The position numbers were made by a program, and so were the translations under genes. A stretch of 64,000 nucleotides of DNA, from the NCBI RefSeq assembly GCF_932294415.1, contig NC_065535.1, forward strand, positions 81,985,862 through 82,049,861, read 5' to 3'. Each line of letters opens with the position of its first letter. Positions within the stretch are counted from its first letter, which is position 1. Source of the stretch: Quercus robur. Lineage: Eukaryota > Streptophyta > Magnoliopsida > Fagales > Fagaceae. The notes under the pieces are model-generated. The model did no database searches. It saw only the letters and a program-made list of their open reading frames with translations, and had not been told where the DNA came from. Shown piece by piece: positions 21,585 through 33,422 of the stretch.

Positions 21585-22937
21585 ATGGAAGACAAGAAAG
21601 CAAATATCGTTGCTGTTACAACAGTGATCTCCCTCATCATTCTTATCATTGTTGCTCGTGTCCTTCTCAAACTTTCCAAGGCTTTCTTTCTCATTTGTGG
21701 AGCAGGTATAGCAGTGATCCTTGCTGTCTTTGCATACCTAGTAATCAGGAGACAATACAATCGAAGGAGACAGTTGTTGGAATCAAAACTGGTATCTGAA
21801 GGAAGAGAGCTTCGTATTGAGTACAGTTTTCTCAGGAAAGTTGCTGGAGTTCCAACAAAGTTTAGATACAAGGAGCTAGAGGAAGCAACAGACAATTTCC
21901 ATTCATTGTTAGGCCAAGGAGCTTCTGCAACAGTTTTCAAAGGAATACTAAATGATGGGACTGCTGTTGCAGTGAAGAGGATTAATGGAGAGGAGCGCGG
22001 GGAGAAGGAGTTTAGATCAGAAGTTGCGGCCATTGCAAGTGTGCAACATGTAAATCTACTGCACCTTCTTGGCTATTGTTGTGTTCCTGGGGAACCTCGC
22101 TTCCTTGTTTATGAGTTTATACCAAATGGTTCATTGGATTGTTGGATTTTCCCCAGAAGGGGAAGGCACAACCGGCGTGGGGGGTGCTTGTCTTGGGACT
22201 TAAGGTATAGAGTTGCCATTGATGTTGCTAAAGCACTGTCTTACTTGCATCATGACTGCCGTTCAAGGGTCTTACACCTTGATGTCAAGCCAGAAAATAT
22301 ACTTCTTGATGAGAATTATAGAGCAATTGTTGGAGATTTTGGTCTCTCAAAGCTTATGGGAAAAGATGAGAGTAGAGTTGTCACAAATATCCGGGGGACT
22401 AAAGGTTACTTGGCCCCAGAGTGGCTATTGGAGCAAGGAATATCTGAGAAATGTGATATCTATAGCTATGGCATGGTTCTTCTAGAGATGATTGGAGGTC
22501 GGAGAAATATTTGCTTGGTAGAAAATGGTAAGGACAAGTCTGAAAGGAAATGGATATATTTCCCAAAAATTGTGAACGAAAAATTGGGGGAAGGGAAGCT
22601 TATGGAAGTTGTTGATCCAAGGCTAGTACATGGTGGAGGCATTGATGAGGGGGAGGTAAGAAGATTGGTTTATGTAGCCTTGTGGTGCATACAAGAGAGG
22701 GCTAGAATGAGGCCTAGCATGGCTCGTGTAGTTGAGATGCTTGAAGGTCGAGTGGCTGTGGATGCGCCCCCTGATTCCAAAATGATCGTTGTTGATTTAT
22801 TGTCAATGGATCATGAAGAGCAGCCAGATGGCCGTGACAGGCCAAAGGTTGCTGCAATAGCACCAATCCTAGTAGATAGTAGTTGTCCTACCACATCTAC
22901 ATGCTCTTTTGCCATGTCAGTTCTATCTCCACGGTAA
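21585..22937 (+). CDS. Receptor-like protein kinase, At5g20050-like
   Basis: A single-exon gene of 450 residues. Two hydrophobic segments (about 8-28 and 33-54) place it in a membrane with almost no extracellular part. The kinase domain runs from about 105 to 395: glycine loop GQGASATV 110-117, Lys131, Glu146, HLDVKPEN 231-238 with catalytic Asp233, DFG 251-253, APE 277-279. The Arg of the usual HRD is Leu, so it is a non-RD kinase. A Ser/Thr-rich tail follows. Length, start sequence and juxtamembrane text fit the 'probable receptor-like kinase At5g20050' family as I remember it; ligand and substrates are unknown. The ATG at 21585 starts MEDKK. The thioesterase-like gene about 13 kb downstream is the same neighbour as in Arabidopsis. 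Confidence 0.95.
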   Translation: MEDKKANIVAVTTVISLIILIIVARVLLKLSKAFFLICGAGIAVILAVFAYLVIRRQYNRRRQLLESKLVSEGRELRIEYSFLRKVAGVPTKFRYKELEEATDNFHSLLGQGASATVFKGILNDGTAVAVKRINGEERGEKEFRSEVAAIASVQHVNLLHLLGYCCVPGEPRFLVYEFIPNGSLDCWIFPRRGRHNRRGGCLSWDLRYRVAIDVAKALSYLHHDCRSRVLHLDVKPENILLDENYRAIVGDFGLSKLMGKDESRVVTNIRGTKGYLAPEWLLEQGISEKCDIYSYGMVLLEMIGGRRNICLVENGKDKSERKWIYFPKIVNEKLGEGKLMEVVDPRLVHGGGIDEGEVRRLVYVALWCIQERARMRPSMARVVEMLEGRVAVDAPPDSKMIVVDLLSMDHEEQPDGRDRPKVAAIAPILVDSSCPTTSTCSFAMSVLSPR

Positions 22938-24815
22938 GCTCCAAGAACAGCAAAGCTTACTCCATCAGGAATCTTAACTTGATCGATTCAATTAAAAATT
23001 AAGGTATCATCTTTTACTTTGAAGTTCAATTTTTTTCCTTGGCAAATGCTTACACAGAGTATGAACATATTTCCCTAGTTTGTACACAATAAACTTAAAT
23101 AGATTATCTGCATTAGTGTATCTTTCGTTCTCGTAGCAAATGTACTGACTCGAAATTGAGAATTGGAACTAATTAATCTGTTTCACATTTTTTATAGGAT
23201 AATCTTTAAGAACATCATTACATTAGAAAACTAGTTTTGGGTTGGTATATGCAAGTAAATGAAGGCTGAGAGCCCCAAATGAGTTTTGAAAATTAGGCAT
23301 TCGAGAACAACACTCACGTGCTTAACCATCACACTTGGGGGCACATTCTACCAAGTGACTTTGTAATTCTTGACAATATGAGCTTGATGTCTTTTAAATG
23401 AGTGGACCACCCATTGTAATTTGTAATACTAAATTTTCAATGATTCCAGGACTCTTTATTATTATTATTATTTTTGTGGGTTGATTTTCTGCACATATTA
23501 CTTATCGGGTTCTCTCTTAGGAAGAGCTATTATCTGTAACCTTGAACTTGTCTCTTGACTGATGGTTTTAATATTTCTCATTTGGTGGCTTTAATATTCA
23601 ACAAAAAGAATTGTATTTTAAATTTTTTTGAAGTCTTTGATTGGAGGACTTTGACTATTGAAAAAAACAAGTTCGAAGTAAATTTCAGTCTACTTGCGGA
23701 GATGGGACAATTTATAAAATTTCAGTCTACCATTCCAACCCACATTAAGATTATATACATATGTATAATATGGGGTTCTTTCCTTTTTATTTTCTCATCT
23801 ACCAACCGGAGCATCATGGGACAGCAGGGAAAGAATGACTTATAGCCTTATAGGTAATCAGATTTTAGAACAGAGTTACTCATAAACCGAAGGCTGACCT
23901 TTAATAAAACTTTTTTGGTCCAAGTTGCACAAAGTTTTGACTTGGTTTGGAATTATGTATGGAATCTGCAACTGCATGCATAGATGCGTTTATCTGTCAC
24001 TATTTGTTAATGCTTTCGGATTCCATGCTCTACCCACTTATTTTCAACACGGTTTCAAAAAAAAAAAATATATATATATATATATATTCTGACAAATTCC
24101 TCTTGTGATGTGTATTGTTGAACTTAAAGCAATTCTGCCAAAAAAAAAAAAATGAAAAAGAAAACTATATATATATATATATACACAAACATGCAATTAT
24201 TGTTAATTTTCAAGTTGACCTTTATCTTTTTGCCGAGTGAGTGATGGATCAGAAGTGCAAAAGCCATATTTTTGCACACGTTCGACTTAGTACGCACCTA
24301 CCTTCCTACACCATGTACCTCCTCCACAAACTACAGTAGAATTTGCAAAATAATACATTAATTTGAATATCAGTTATTTAAATTGGCACTACTTTTTTTA
24401 TTAAAAAAAAAAACTAGATTCTCAAATTATTTCAAAACATTGCCAATTTAAATAATAATTATTAAAATAATATTATCTTACAAATTTTGCCCACAAACAA
24501 ACAACATAGATTAATCATGAAAGAAAACCATGCCACAAAAAACTCAGGCCCTCGGGAATCAATGACACCTAATGTTTAGGTCAACCCAACCACTATCGAT
24601 TGCTTTACTTTCATGGTGGTACCAACTTTGGCCAAATTTGCATCGACAGCCTTAACAGTGATATGCACTGGAAGTTCATTCAGTTGGAAACAAGTAATGT
24701 AACATCAATCCAGCCAGGCAGCCATACTAGCAATAATGAAAAGGGGTGAGAATGAAGGGATGGGACTTCAATTGTCAATTCAAACTGGAATTTAATGTTA
24801 ATTAAATATAGAATA
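22938..24815. other. 3' flank of the kinase gene and intergenic DNA
   Basis: No further gene is seen. The first few hundred bases are probably 3'UTR. TA microsatellites occur at about 24070-24086 and 24167-24181. Confidence 0.5.
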
Positions 24816-25158
24816 AAGAGAAACTCTACAAACTTCTCATATATTTCTATATTAAGTATGAATTTTGAAAATATAACTATTAAATTACATGTTCTTATTA
24901 TATTCTTCATGCGTGTAAAATTTCAAGAAGATTAAAGATCAATTACTATCTCATCAAACAAATGTTAAAGTTTCAAATTTTTATGATCTAAAATTGTGTA
25001 TAAAAAATAAGTTTATCGATCGAATAGTAAATAATATCCAATTTGAACGAAATTTAATATGCATGTTAAGAACATATAAAACATGAAATTTAACGGTTAG
25101 ATTTTCAAAATTCACAGAAAAAGAAGAAGATATATGAGAAGTTTGAAAAGTTTCTCTC
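24816..25158. mobile_element. MITE with terminal inverted repeats of about 75 bp
   Basis: The left end AGAGAAACTCTACAAACTTC and the right end (minus strand AGAGAAACTTTTCAAACTTC) match as imperfect inverted repeats that continue through GAATTTTGAAAAT. There is no coding capacity. The same internal words appear around the solo LTR at 49773-50513, so another copy was split there. Confidence 0.7.
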
Positions 25159-25182
25159 CAAATTAATTTGGAGAGAAACTTT
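25147..25182. repeat. Perfect 36-bp palindrome
   Basis: The two 18-bp arms meet at AAATTAATTT with no spacer. It consists of the right end of the preceding MITE joined head to head with its mirror image. Confidence 0.9.
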
Positions 25183-25833
25183 GTTCAAAAAACAAAAAAA
25201 TGAATCGCTAATTTTTTAAGATAATAGGTTGTGATTAGTGTATGACTTTGATATATACCTACTACTAATATTATTTCTTTAAAAAAAATTGTCAAAAGAG
25301 AGATGGTGGCATTAATGTGAGGGTCCACACGAGCCAAATACAATGATGATTTAAATCACTATTATTATTATTATTATTATTATTAATAAAAGATGAATTC
25401 AAGTTACACCTGGTGTAACTCTTATAAACTTACACATTTTTTACACCGTAGATTTCTAAGAGATTTAACGGTTAAAAAAATACCATTAACTACTATTGTT
25501 TTTCACCTTATTACCTAATTAATACTAGCATTCTCTCTCTCCTTATTTATTGCTTTTCACCAAATAATATTTTCTTCAACACAATCTAACAAAAAAAAAA
25601 AATTGAAAAATAATCTCATAATCATTGATTTCACAAAACTACCAATAACAAGAGTCATCATTCCCACCTACCATGGAAACATGGCAAAAGTTGTGGAAGG
25701 TCATCGTAGGTTTGTATACCCACCATGATGAGGTGGGCTTTAATTTTATTCAATGGCAAAACAGCTAAACTATTGCATTTCTGAAAGATCTTGAAGATTT
25801 TTATGATTTGCAGGTATCTTGGGTTTAAAAAAA

Positions 25834-27474
25834 GGCATAAATGCACTTTTAGTCCCTACATTTTGACTTTTTTCTATTTTAATCCCTACATTTTATTTTT
25901 ATCACTTTTAGTCCCTAAACCAATTAACGCGAGTCATTTAAGTTCTTGAAGCACCATTCCGTCACCAAACTAACAGGGAAATTGACGGATCAATAAAATA
26001 ATAATAAAAATTCACTATAGCACTAACACATTAGCATTTAAATTTAAAAAATTAATTTATAATAAAAAAACAAAAACAAAAAATCACATAAATTGAGATC
26101 TAAAAGTGCCTTGAACAAGAACAATAAGAACACAAATCTAGATTTAAGAACAAGAACATTTTCCTTTATTTTGAACCATTGAATAAAAATAAACAAGAAG
26201 ATGAACCCAGATCACAGGAACATAAGAAGATGAACCCAGATCACAAGAACACGAACCTAGATCATAAGAACACAAGAAGATGAACCCAACAAAAATCAAT
26301 TGTAAATGAAATAAAAAATGGGTGCTGTGTTCTTCCACAAAAATCAAAACCTAAACCATCAAACCCAATGACCACCACCATAATCCGCCACACTAACCCA
26401 TATCCATCTCAGTGTCTTAACATGAGTCTCTCGTCACTGGCACTCGACTCGAACCCTATCAGGGTCCCACAAATCCCTTTCTTGGGTGCTTGCCACCACC
26501 ACCTCAGACCCATTATTCTCCCTCGCCACCCAAACCTCATCGTTTGCTCCTTAGCCTCAACCTCTGCATCTCTGAGCGTAGCCGAATCGAGCACAACCCA
26601 AAGAACCAACCGGATCGAGTCTTTGAGTCAAGTATCAGGAGTGTTGGGCTGTCAGTGGGGAGACAAAGGCAAAGGCAAACTGGTCGACATCTTGGCCCAT
26701 CACTTTGACATCGTTGCTCGTTGCCAGGTACACTTTTTCCCAGATCTACTCGCCGTTGGTCAATGAGGGAGAAACCGAACATCGCCAACCACATCTTAGC
26801 CTCTCTCTCTCTCTCTCTCTCTAAACCTAGATCATTCTCTCTCTCTATAAACCTAGATCATCTTTTATTCTCTCTTCTCTCCTTTCTAGTCAGCCCCCAA
26901 GCGATTCCCTCATCCACTGCAATTCTTAGAAGTTGGTTGAAGTTGTTGATAAAATGATAGTCGTCGATTTTGGTCCTAGATCTCTCTCTCTCTCTAAACC
27001 CATATCGTTCTTGTGATCTGGTTCATGTTCTTGTCAATTCATGTGATTTTTTGTTGGAGTTTGGCACTATGACTGAGTTTGGCACTGTGTCTGAGTTTAG
27101 TGTTTATTGATGATTTTGTGCTTGGTTGACAAGAAAATTTAAGAAAAATTGAGAAAGTTACTACAAGTTTTTTTTCTTAATCTTCAAATCATAATTCATG
27201 TGATTTTTTGTTTTTAATTTTTTTATTTAGTTAAAATTAATAAATTAATTTTTTAAATTTATATGCTAATGTGGCAGACTAGCAGTGCTATAGTGAATTT
27301 TTATTATTATTTTATTGATCCATTAGTTTCCCCATTAGTTTGGTGACAGAATGATGTTTCAAGGACTTAAATGTCCCACGTTAATTGGTTTAGGGACTAA
27401 AAGTGGTAAAAATAAAATGTAGGGACTAAAATGGAAAAAAGTCAAAATGTAGGGACTAAAAGTGCATTTACGCC
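25834..27474. mobile_element. Pack-MULE carrying an adenylosuccinate synthetase fragment
   Basis: The element is 1641 bp with TIRs of about 265-280 bp (outer ends GGCATAAATGCACTTTTAGT and GGCGTAAATGCACTTTTAGT) and an exact 9-bp target duplication TTAAAAAAA (25825-25833, 27475-27483). Long TIRs plus a 9-bp duplication are the signature of Mutator-like elements. No transposase is present. The interior contains the first exon of a host gene (26368-26727), short repeats of an AAGATGAACCCAGATCACA unit (about 26197-26290) and CT-rich leader-like DNA. It sits inside the outer element. Confidence 0.9.
26368..26727 (+). pseudogene. Captured first exon of chloroplast adenylosuccinate synthetase
   Basis: From ATG 26368 the frame encodes 120 residues: a Ser/Pro-rich plastid transit peptide, then the start of the enzyme with [20 protein letters not shown] and DIVARCQ. 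Adenylosuccinate synthetase joins IMP and aspartate using GTP in AMP synthesis, and the GDEGKGK loop is part of its active site. Here the Glu of GDEGKGK is Lys (codon AAA). The fragment stops at an exon boundary: CAG followed by a retained GT donor at 26728. The other exons are missing. The piece was captured by the surrounding Pack-MULE and cannot make active enzyme; a chimeric transcript is possible. Confidence 0.88.
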
Positions 27475-27907
27475 TTAAAAAAACCATCCTACTAGATCGC
27501 AAAAGTCTTGTACTGTTACTAGATATGCATCACAATAGAACACTTTCATGGAATGAGTTTGTAGTTGCTGTTGCATTGGTTCATGAGAAAAGAATGGGAT
27601 AGCTAACTCATCGTAGGGTTATTGTGGATAAGCCAAAGGAGGAAGATTATTTCTATGCAAACTCACAGGAGTGCCTTTGTAAGGGAACAAATTGTGACTT
27701 GCTAGGGCATGGGAACTCAAGAAAAACAAAGTGACTACAAGCGAACAACTCTACATCATCGTTGATAATGTTCCATTGAATTTTTCTATGGTAATTTGGT
27801 GGACAAGATTTGGTCTCAATCGTTATTAATTTTTTTGTTTATATATTTATTGGTTCTTCTTCTAGTTGATGTTTTTAGTGGTTTTGATATATATATATAT
27901 ATATATA

Positions 27908-29190
27908 TTTTTTTTGATAGTCAACTTGTGCATAATTTCATTAACTTGGGCAACTACCCAAACATCTTACATCAAATTCAATTTGAGTCTCAATAACTGG
28001 GGGAGTATCCTCCACCCATATTACACTCTCAGATATAAGTTTGGCATTTCTTGCCATCAAATGTGCTGTTTGGTTACAATTTCTTCGAACATGGGTCACT
28101 TTCCATGCAGAGAAGTTTAAGGACCATTGTCTTGCTCCTGCAATAATGTTTTGAATTGAGCTTGGAGGAGATGTATGGCCTGCAAGGGCTGACATAACCT
28201 TCTGAGCATCTCCTTCAATGATGATGTGTCTGAGTCCAAGATCCTTTGCTAGCATGACTCCTTCTTCCACAGCCTTTGCTTCTACTTCCAGCGCGCCCAA
28301 GGGCAGTTCTAACTTTTTGCTCATGGCCCCCATTATCTGACCCTTATCATTCCTGATCACAACTCCAACACCACAACTATTGATCTCCTTGACTACTGCT
28401 TTGTCGACATTAACCTTGTACCAACCGAACAAAGGGGGGTCCAGTAAGGTCTCCTAGATTTGGATTCCTGGCTCGTAGTGGTGTTTAAATTATGGAATTC
28501 CTCAACAAGATTTTCTGCCTCCCCTGCTATTGCCTTTGTTGGTTTACCCCTACCTTCATACTTGATTGAGGTCCTGTTTTTCCAAAGGCACCAAGCCGTG
28601 GTAGCAAAGATTTCCCAATCCACCTCACTTCGAATATCCCTCAACCTCCAAACCACATCAATAAAGTCACGCTGGGGGTTCTGAAACTTTGGGAGGTTGA
28701 GCCTAGTTTCCTTCCAAACATCAACCGCAAACATGCAATCCCAAAGAATGTGACCCGAAGATTCAAATTTACCTCAAAACGCACATTTATCCTCTGTGGC
28801 CACTTTTTTGAGTTTGAGGTTGTAATTTGTTGGGAGGATACTTTTACATGCCCTCCACATAAATTTTTTTACTCTATTTTGACACTGCATGCCCCAAATG
28901 GACCTCCACAGCTCTCTCATCTTTTTTCTGTTTGATGCACTTCCCTTGTCAGCTTTATGATTGCCTTCTAGCAGCCATTTACAAGCTACATGATAAGCAC
29001 TTCTTACCGTGAAGTTTCCATTCTGAGTCCAAGCCCATACTTGCGTGTCATCCGGGAGGCAGGGGCTGATTGGAATGCTTAGTATTGTCTCCACGTCATG
29101 AGCGATGAAAATTTCCTTCATCGTGGTGATATCCCAACCACCTGTTTCGGAGTTTATTGTTAGAAATTTGCCCATTATGAATTGTTCAGA
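27908..29190 (-). pseudogene. 5'-truncated LINE (L1-type), broken coding region
   Basis: On the minus strand the order is: zinc-binding RT-associated region (VWAWTQNGNFTVRSAYHVA, then GMQCQNRVKKFMWRAC, about 28774-29175), a linker, and a C-terminal RNase H-like domain (FGWYKVNVDKA to RRNCNQTAH, 27941-28432). This is the 3' part of plant L1 ORF2. A TGA at 28771-28773 breaks the zinc-knuckle region at CAF-stop-G. A frameshift at a C run near 28430-28440 separates the RNase H. The 3' end has an A tail (T run 27908-27915 on the plus strand) next to a TA microsatellite. RT and endonuclease are missing. Confidence 0.85.
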
Positions 29191-29203
29191 GATTCTAAAT
29201 GTT

Positions 29204-29226
29204 TTTTTTTTTTTTTTTTAAGAAGG
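29204..29226 (-). mobile_element. Tail-only micro-insertion
   Basis: On the minus strand CCTTCTT plus 16 A lies between exact 17-bp copies of CAGAGATTCTAAATGTT (29187-29203 and 29227-29243). Confidence 0.75.
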
Positions 29227-29430
29227 CAGAGATTCTAAATGTTGGATAGAGTTGGGATTATTTTTCAATTTTTTTTTGTAAGATTGTGTTGAAGAAAATA
29301 TTATATGGTGGAAAGCATTAAATAAGGAGAGAGAGAAAGAGAGAGAGAATGCTAGTATTAATTAGGTATTAAAGTGGAAAATAATAGCATTTAATGATGT
29401 TTTTTTAACTGTTAGATCTCTTAAAAAACT

Positions 29431-29982
<552 letters not shown>

Positions 29983-30193
29983 TTGATTTGATAATACAAA
30001 ACACAATTATTAGAAAGTAACACCATAAGTTGAAATTTTATTAAAAAAAATTATGGACAAGAACAATTCTTTTATTTTTGGGTGGACTAAAAATGAACAA
30101 GGACAATCTAGTTATGGATATTATAAACTCGTTAACTAAATTTGTAACATGATGATCTTTCATCTACTCAAGGATGTGATTAGTGATCTACAA

Positions 30194-30216
30194 AAGCTTC
30201 CAAAAAAAAAAAAAAA
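30194..30216 (+). mobile_element. Tail-only micro-insertion
   Basis: AAGCTTCC plus 15 A lies between exact 12-bp copies of AGTGATCTACAA (30182-30193 and 30217-30228). Confidence 0.75.
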
Positions 30217-30513
30217 AGTGATCTACAAGATCGATACAGGATAAGGACCTAATCCTCTAAAAATTACCATCTATGGTTTGCTTTGGCTAATGATTCAAAA
30301 ATTTCACTCAACCCCTTTAAATCACCTGAAAATAATTCTTTAATTCTAGTCTCTATCTTTTCGTTTTCAAATTAATTTTCACTTATTATTGAATGCCAAT
30401 TTTTGGGACCTAGGAACATAAATTTGCTAATTTTAATGTTTCATTTGTTTCAAGTAAAATTTTTTACAAAAGACATTTTTAGTAAAATATCTTCAGGTAT
30501 TTAATGTGGAAAA

Positions 30514-30661
30514 ATTATTGAATACTCCGGGAATACCATAAATGCGTATTCCTCCCTCTCACATGAATTGTGAGTTTTACCATAAATTTAATTAGTAGGA
30601 TCCACAGTTATGTGAGAGGAGAGGATACACATTTATGGTACTCTGAGAGTACTCAATAATT
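30514..30661. mobile_element. Small foldback MITE
   Basis: About 148 bp that folds on itself: ATTATTGAATACTCC at the left pairs with GTACTCAATAAT at the right, and CCATAAATG and CTCCTCTCAC words pair inside. No coding sequence. Confidence 0.65.
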
Positions 30662-31780
30662 ACCCCTTAATGTGACATGTAAATTTTTTTTAAGCACAAA
30701 CCAACACATTGGTGGCTTAGCTAATAGAGTTGTCAATTTGACCTGCCACCTATTATCGACAGTCAATGCCAGTAGTCGGTCCATCAACTCCGACCACCAG
30801 ACCATTAGCACCAATGATCGAATCACCAATTCCGGCCCTAAGGCATCAACATTGGTGTTCGGTGATCGGATTGCCAACACTGATTGCCAGACAGGTAGCC
30901 TAACTCATCAGACTGACAACCTAGCCATCAGATAAAGGGAGAGCCATTGTGTGTTTTTGTAAAATGTCTTACCAAATTTTTAAAGGTAAAACGTTTTACA
31001 AAGAATTATATGGTCAATGAAAAATATTTTTAGGTTTGACCAATTTTTACAATGAAACAACACACAGTAAAATGTTGGAAATGTTTTTCACAAAACATTT
31101 TCCCAAAATGAATAGAGTGTAAACGTCAGCTCTCGCATCAAGTGAATAATCGATGAACCATTTTACCTATTCAATTTAGTAAATTTGGCCAAAGGTCTGA
31201 TAACATTTTTTTTTAAGAATAAAAAACCTTTTAACTTAGTGGCATTGTCTTCTCTTATTTAGTCATTTACAAGGAAAGCCATGATTCAAATCCCCTTTTC
31301 CATCGTTGTAACTATCAAATTATCCATAAAAAAAAAAAAAAAAAAAAATCAATAAATTTGCAACCAATTTAATTTCTTTGCCAATTGGCCCACTAGCAAT
31401 AAGAACATATATAGTTGCCCATGGAGCATAGTTTTCCAATTAGATTAAGCTAAGAACCTACCTAAGGTTTCAATGAATGACATTTTATGCAATAGTTGCT
31501 TTAACAAATTATGGAGCGTGAGACTAAAGCCATAGAAGAACAACGAGAAATTGAATTGGAAAGCTGTAAGGAATATCTGCCTCGTGAATCTTGCAAATTG
31601 ATCTTAGCACTATACCTACAAGTTCTACCTAATAAAGAGTGTCTGTCATTCAGTTTTGCTGAAAAAGAAGATGAAATTATTCATTCCTATGGAAAGAGCC
31701 CCCCTCTCACAATTGGAATGGGATTCACCATGAGTCCCATACAGGAGTTTACACCTATTGTGGGGGGGGGGGGGGGGTTC
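30662..31780. other. Intergenic DNA, no firm gene
   Basis: An open frame at 31511-31785 (plus) reads through a polar, Glu-rich stretch beginning MERETKAIEEQ. It has no family I recognise and runs into a 16-G run (31762-31777) and the next LTR element, so I do not call it a gene. A 21-A run lies at about 31329. Confidence 0.4.
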
Positions 31781-32111
31781 CCTCCTGTTAGAGATATATA
31801 TTAGACATATATTAGCCTAATGTAATAGGCCCAAGCCCAGTCCTACTTGTACTAGTAGTCTAGGGTTTAGTCGTCTATATATACTCATGTTAGGGTTCAT
31901 TGTAACACAGGTTATTGTACTATACTCTTATACACAATTAAGATGTAGCCCTTAAGGGATTCCTTCATGGATGTAGGCTGACAAGGCTGAACCACGTAAC
32001 CCTCGTGTTCTCGATGTTCCTATTCTATGCTTCTTTTTCTGCATTCATTCTAGCATATACAACATGGTATAACACTTCACGTTGCTAATATTAATAATAT
32101 TTATTTTAACA

Positions 32112-32124
32112 TGGTATCAAAGCC
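32112..32124 (+). promoter_or_regulatory. tRNA-iMet-type primer binding site
   Basis: TGGTATCAAAGCC abuts the left LTR and is close to the TGGTATCAGAGC primer site used by many plant elements. Confidence 0.85.
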
Positions 32125-32651
32125 AAACTTCAATCTTGGCATCAAACAAACATCTCTAGCAAGCAAAGAAGATTCTCACGTGCACACCATCATCAGAAGT
32201 CACACACGCTTGTCTGTTGCATTTAGACTCCACGGCATCTCGCAACCGCCATGGCTCACTGCTGTGTCTAGATCCTCAAGTCCAAGCAATCTGTGCCTCT
32301 CCCTATCAGATCTGTGCATATCAAGCCTTCGCCTGATGAAACCAACAAGACATAAGTGCTCTACGGCATATCGTGAACAAAACCCAGGAATCCGACCTCC
32401 AACGGCAGCCGCACGCGCCACCACGCACGACCAATGGCTCCAGGAACTCTCACACGCGCCGCGGAAGGTTCTCGACTCACAGCTTGGATCTCAAACACAT
32501 GCGCTGCCAAGACGACCTTGTCGTCCCCCGATTTACCTGGCCTGAGAATCTGGTGATCGTACGAACTCACACGCGCCGCCCGGGTATCTGTCTCGCCACC
32601 ATGCGTCTGTAACGCCTTCACGCGCCGAAGAACTGTTGCTGATGTCATCTG

Positions 32652-32872
32652 ACGTCACCGGATGACGTCACTGATCCACGTCAGCATGCCACACATGCTC
32701 TAGTCCACGTCATTAGACACGTCAGCAGTGTCGCCTCGTCAGCACCACGTCACCTAGCTGACTGTTGACCCGGCCGACCCGACTCGGACCACCCAGATCT
32801 GACCCGTGAGCACTGATTGTTGACTTTGACCTTGGACCAGTTGACTTTGACTTTTTGCGTTGACCCTTGACC
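32652..32872 (+). promoter_or_regulatory. Cluster of ACGTCA and W-box motifs
   Basis: Six ACGTCA hexamers fall within about 100 bp (first two as TGACGTCA-like words near 32652 and 32665, last near 32747). They are followed by seven TTGAC(C/T) W-box words between 32764 and 32872. These are binding words for TGA/bZIP and WRKY factors. They lie in the interior of the element and not in the LTR, so a promoter role is only a possibility. Confidence 0.5.
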
Positions 32873-33422
32873 AAAAATCAAAATTTCCGACAGGGCCTAT
32901 TTTGCTCAGTTTTTTGCGTAGATTCCAATTTCGACCTCTGTTTCTTCATTTGAAGCTCTAAAATTGGTCAATTGGCACATTCTTCATTGTGGTTTCTTCA
33001 AAGGCATTCTTCAAGGTATCTCCAAGTGACCTTCTCATATTTATCCAACCTCAAGCCTTCATCGAGTTTCCGCCTTGAGTTTGAGGGAGGGTGTTAGAGA
33101 TATATATTAGACATATATTAGCCCAATGTAATAGGCCCAAGCCCAGTCCTACTTGTACTAGTAGTCTAGGATTTAGTCGCCTATATATACTCATGTTAGG
33201 GTTCATTGTAACACAGGTTATTGTACTACACTCTTATACACAATAAAGATGTAGCCCTTAAGGGATTCATCCGTGGATGTAGACCGACAAGGCTGAACCA
33301 CGTAACCCTCGTGTTCTTGATGTTCCTATTCTATGCTTCTTTTTCCGCATCTACTCTAGCATACACAACATGGTATAACACTTCACGTTGCTAATATTAA
33401 TAATATTTATTTTAACACCTCC

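Larger units (their letters stand above)
31786..33417 (+). mobile_element. Non-autonomous LTR retroelement (LARD/TRIM-like, 1632 bp)
   Basis: Two 326-bp direct LTRs (31786-32111, 33092-33417; TGTTAGAG...TTTAACA) are flanked by an exact CCTCC duplication (31781-31785, 33418-33422). The primer site TGGTATCAAAGCC starts at 32112 directly after the left LTR and matches initiator methionine tRNA. A purine tract GAGGGAGGG precedes the right LTR. The 980-bp interior has no gag or pol, so it must rely on another element. LTR divergence is about 16 differences by eye, clearly older than the gypsy element. A 144-residue frame at 32111 begins right after the LTR but resembles no known protein. Confidence 0.92.

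Noticed and set aside
31511..31785. Plus-strand frame starting MERETKAIEEQ
   Set aside because: No family recognised; it is cut by a G run and an LTR insertion. It could be an exon remnant but is not supported enough to call.
32111..32545. 144-codon frame right after the left LTR of the short element
   Set aside because: No gag-like motif. It is probably the untranslated leader of a non-autonomous element.
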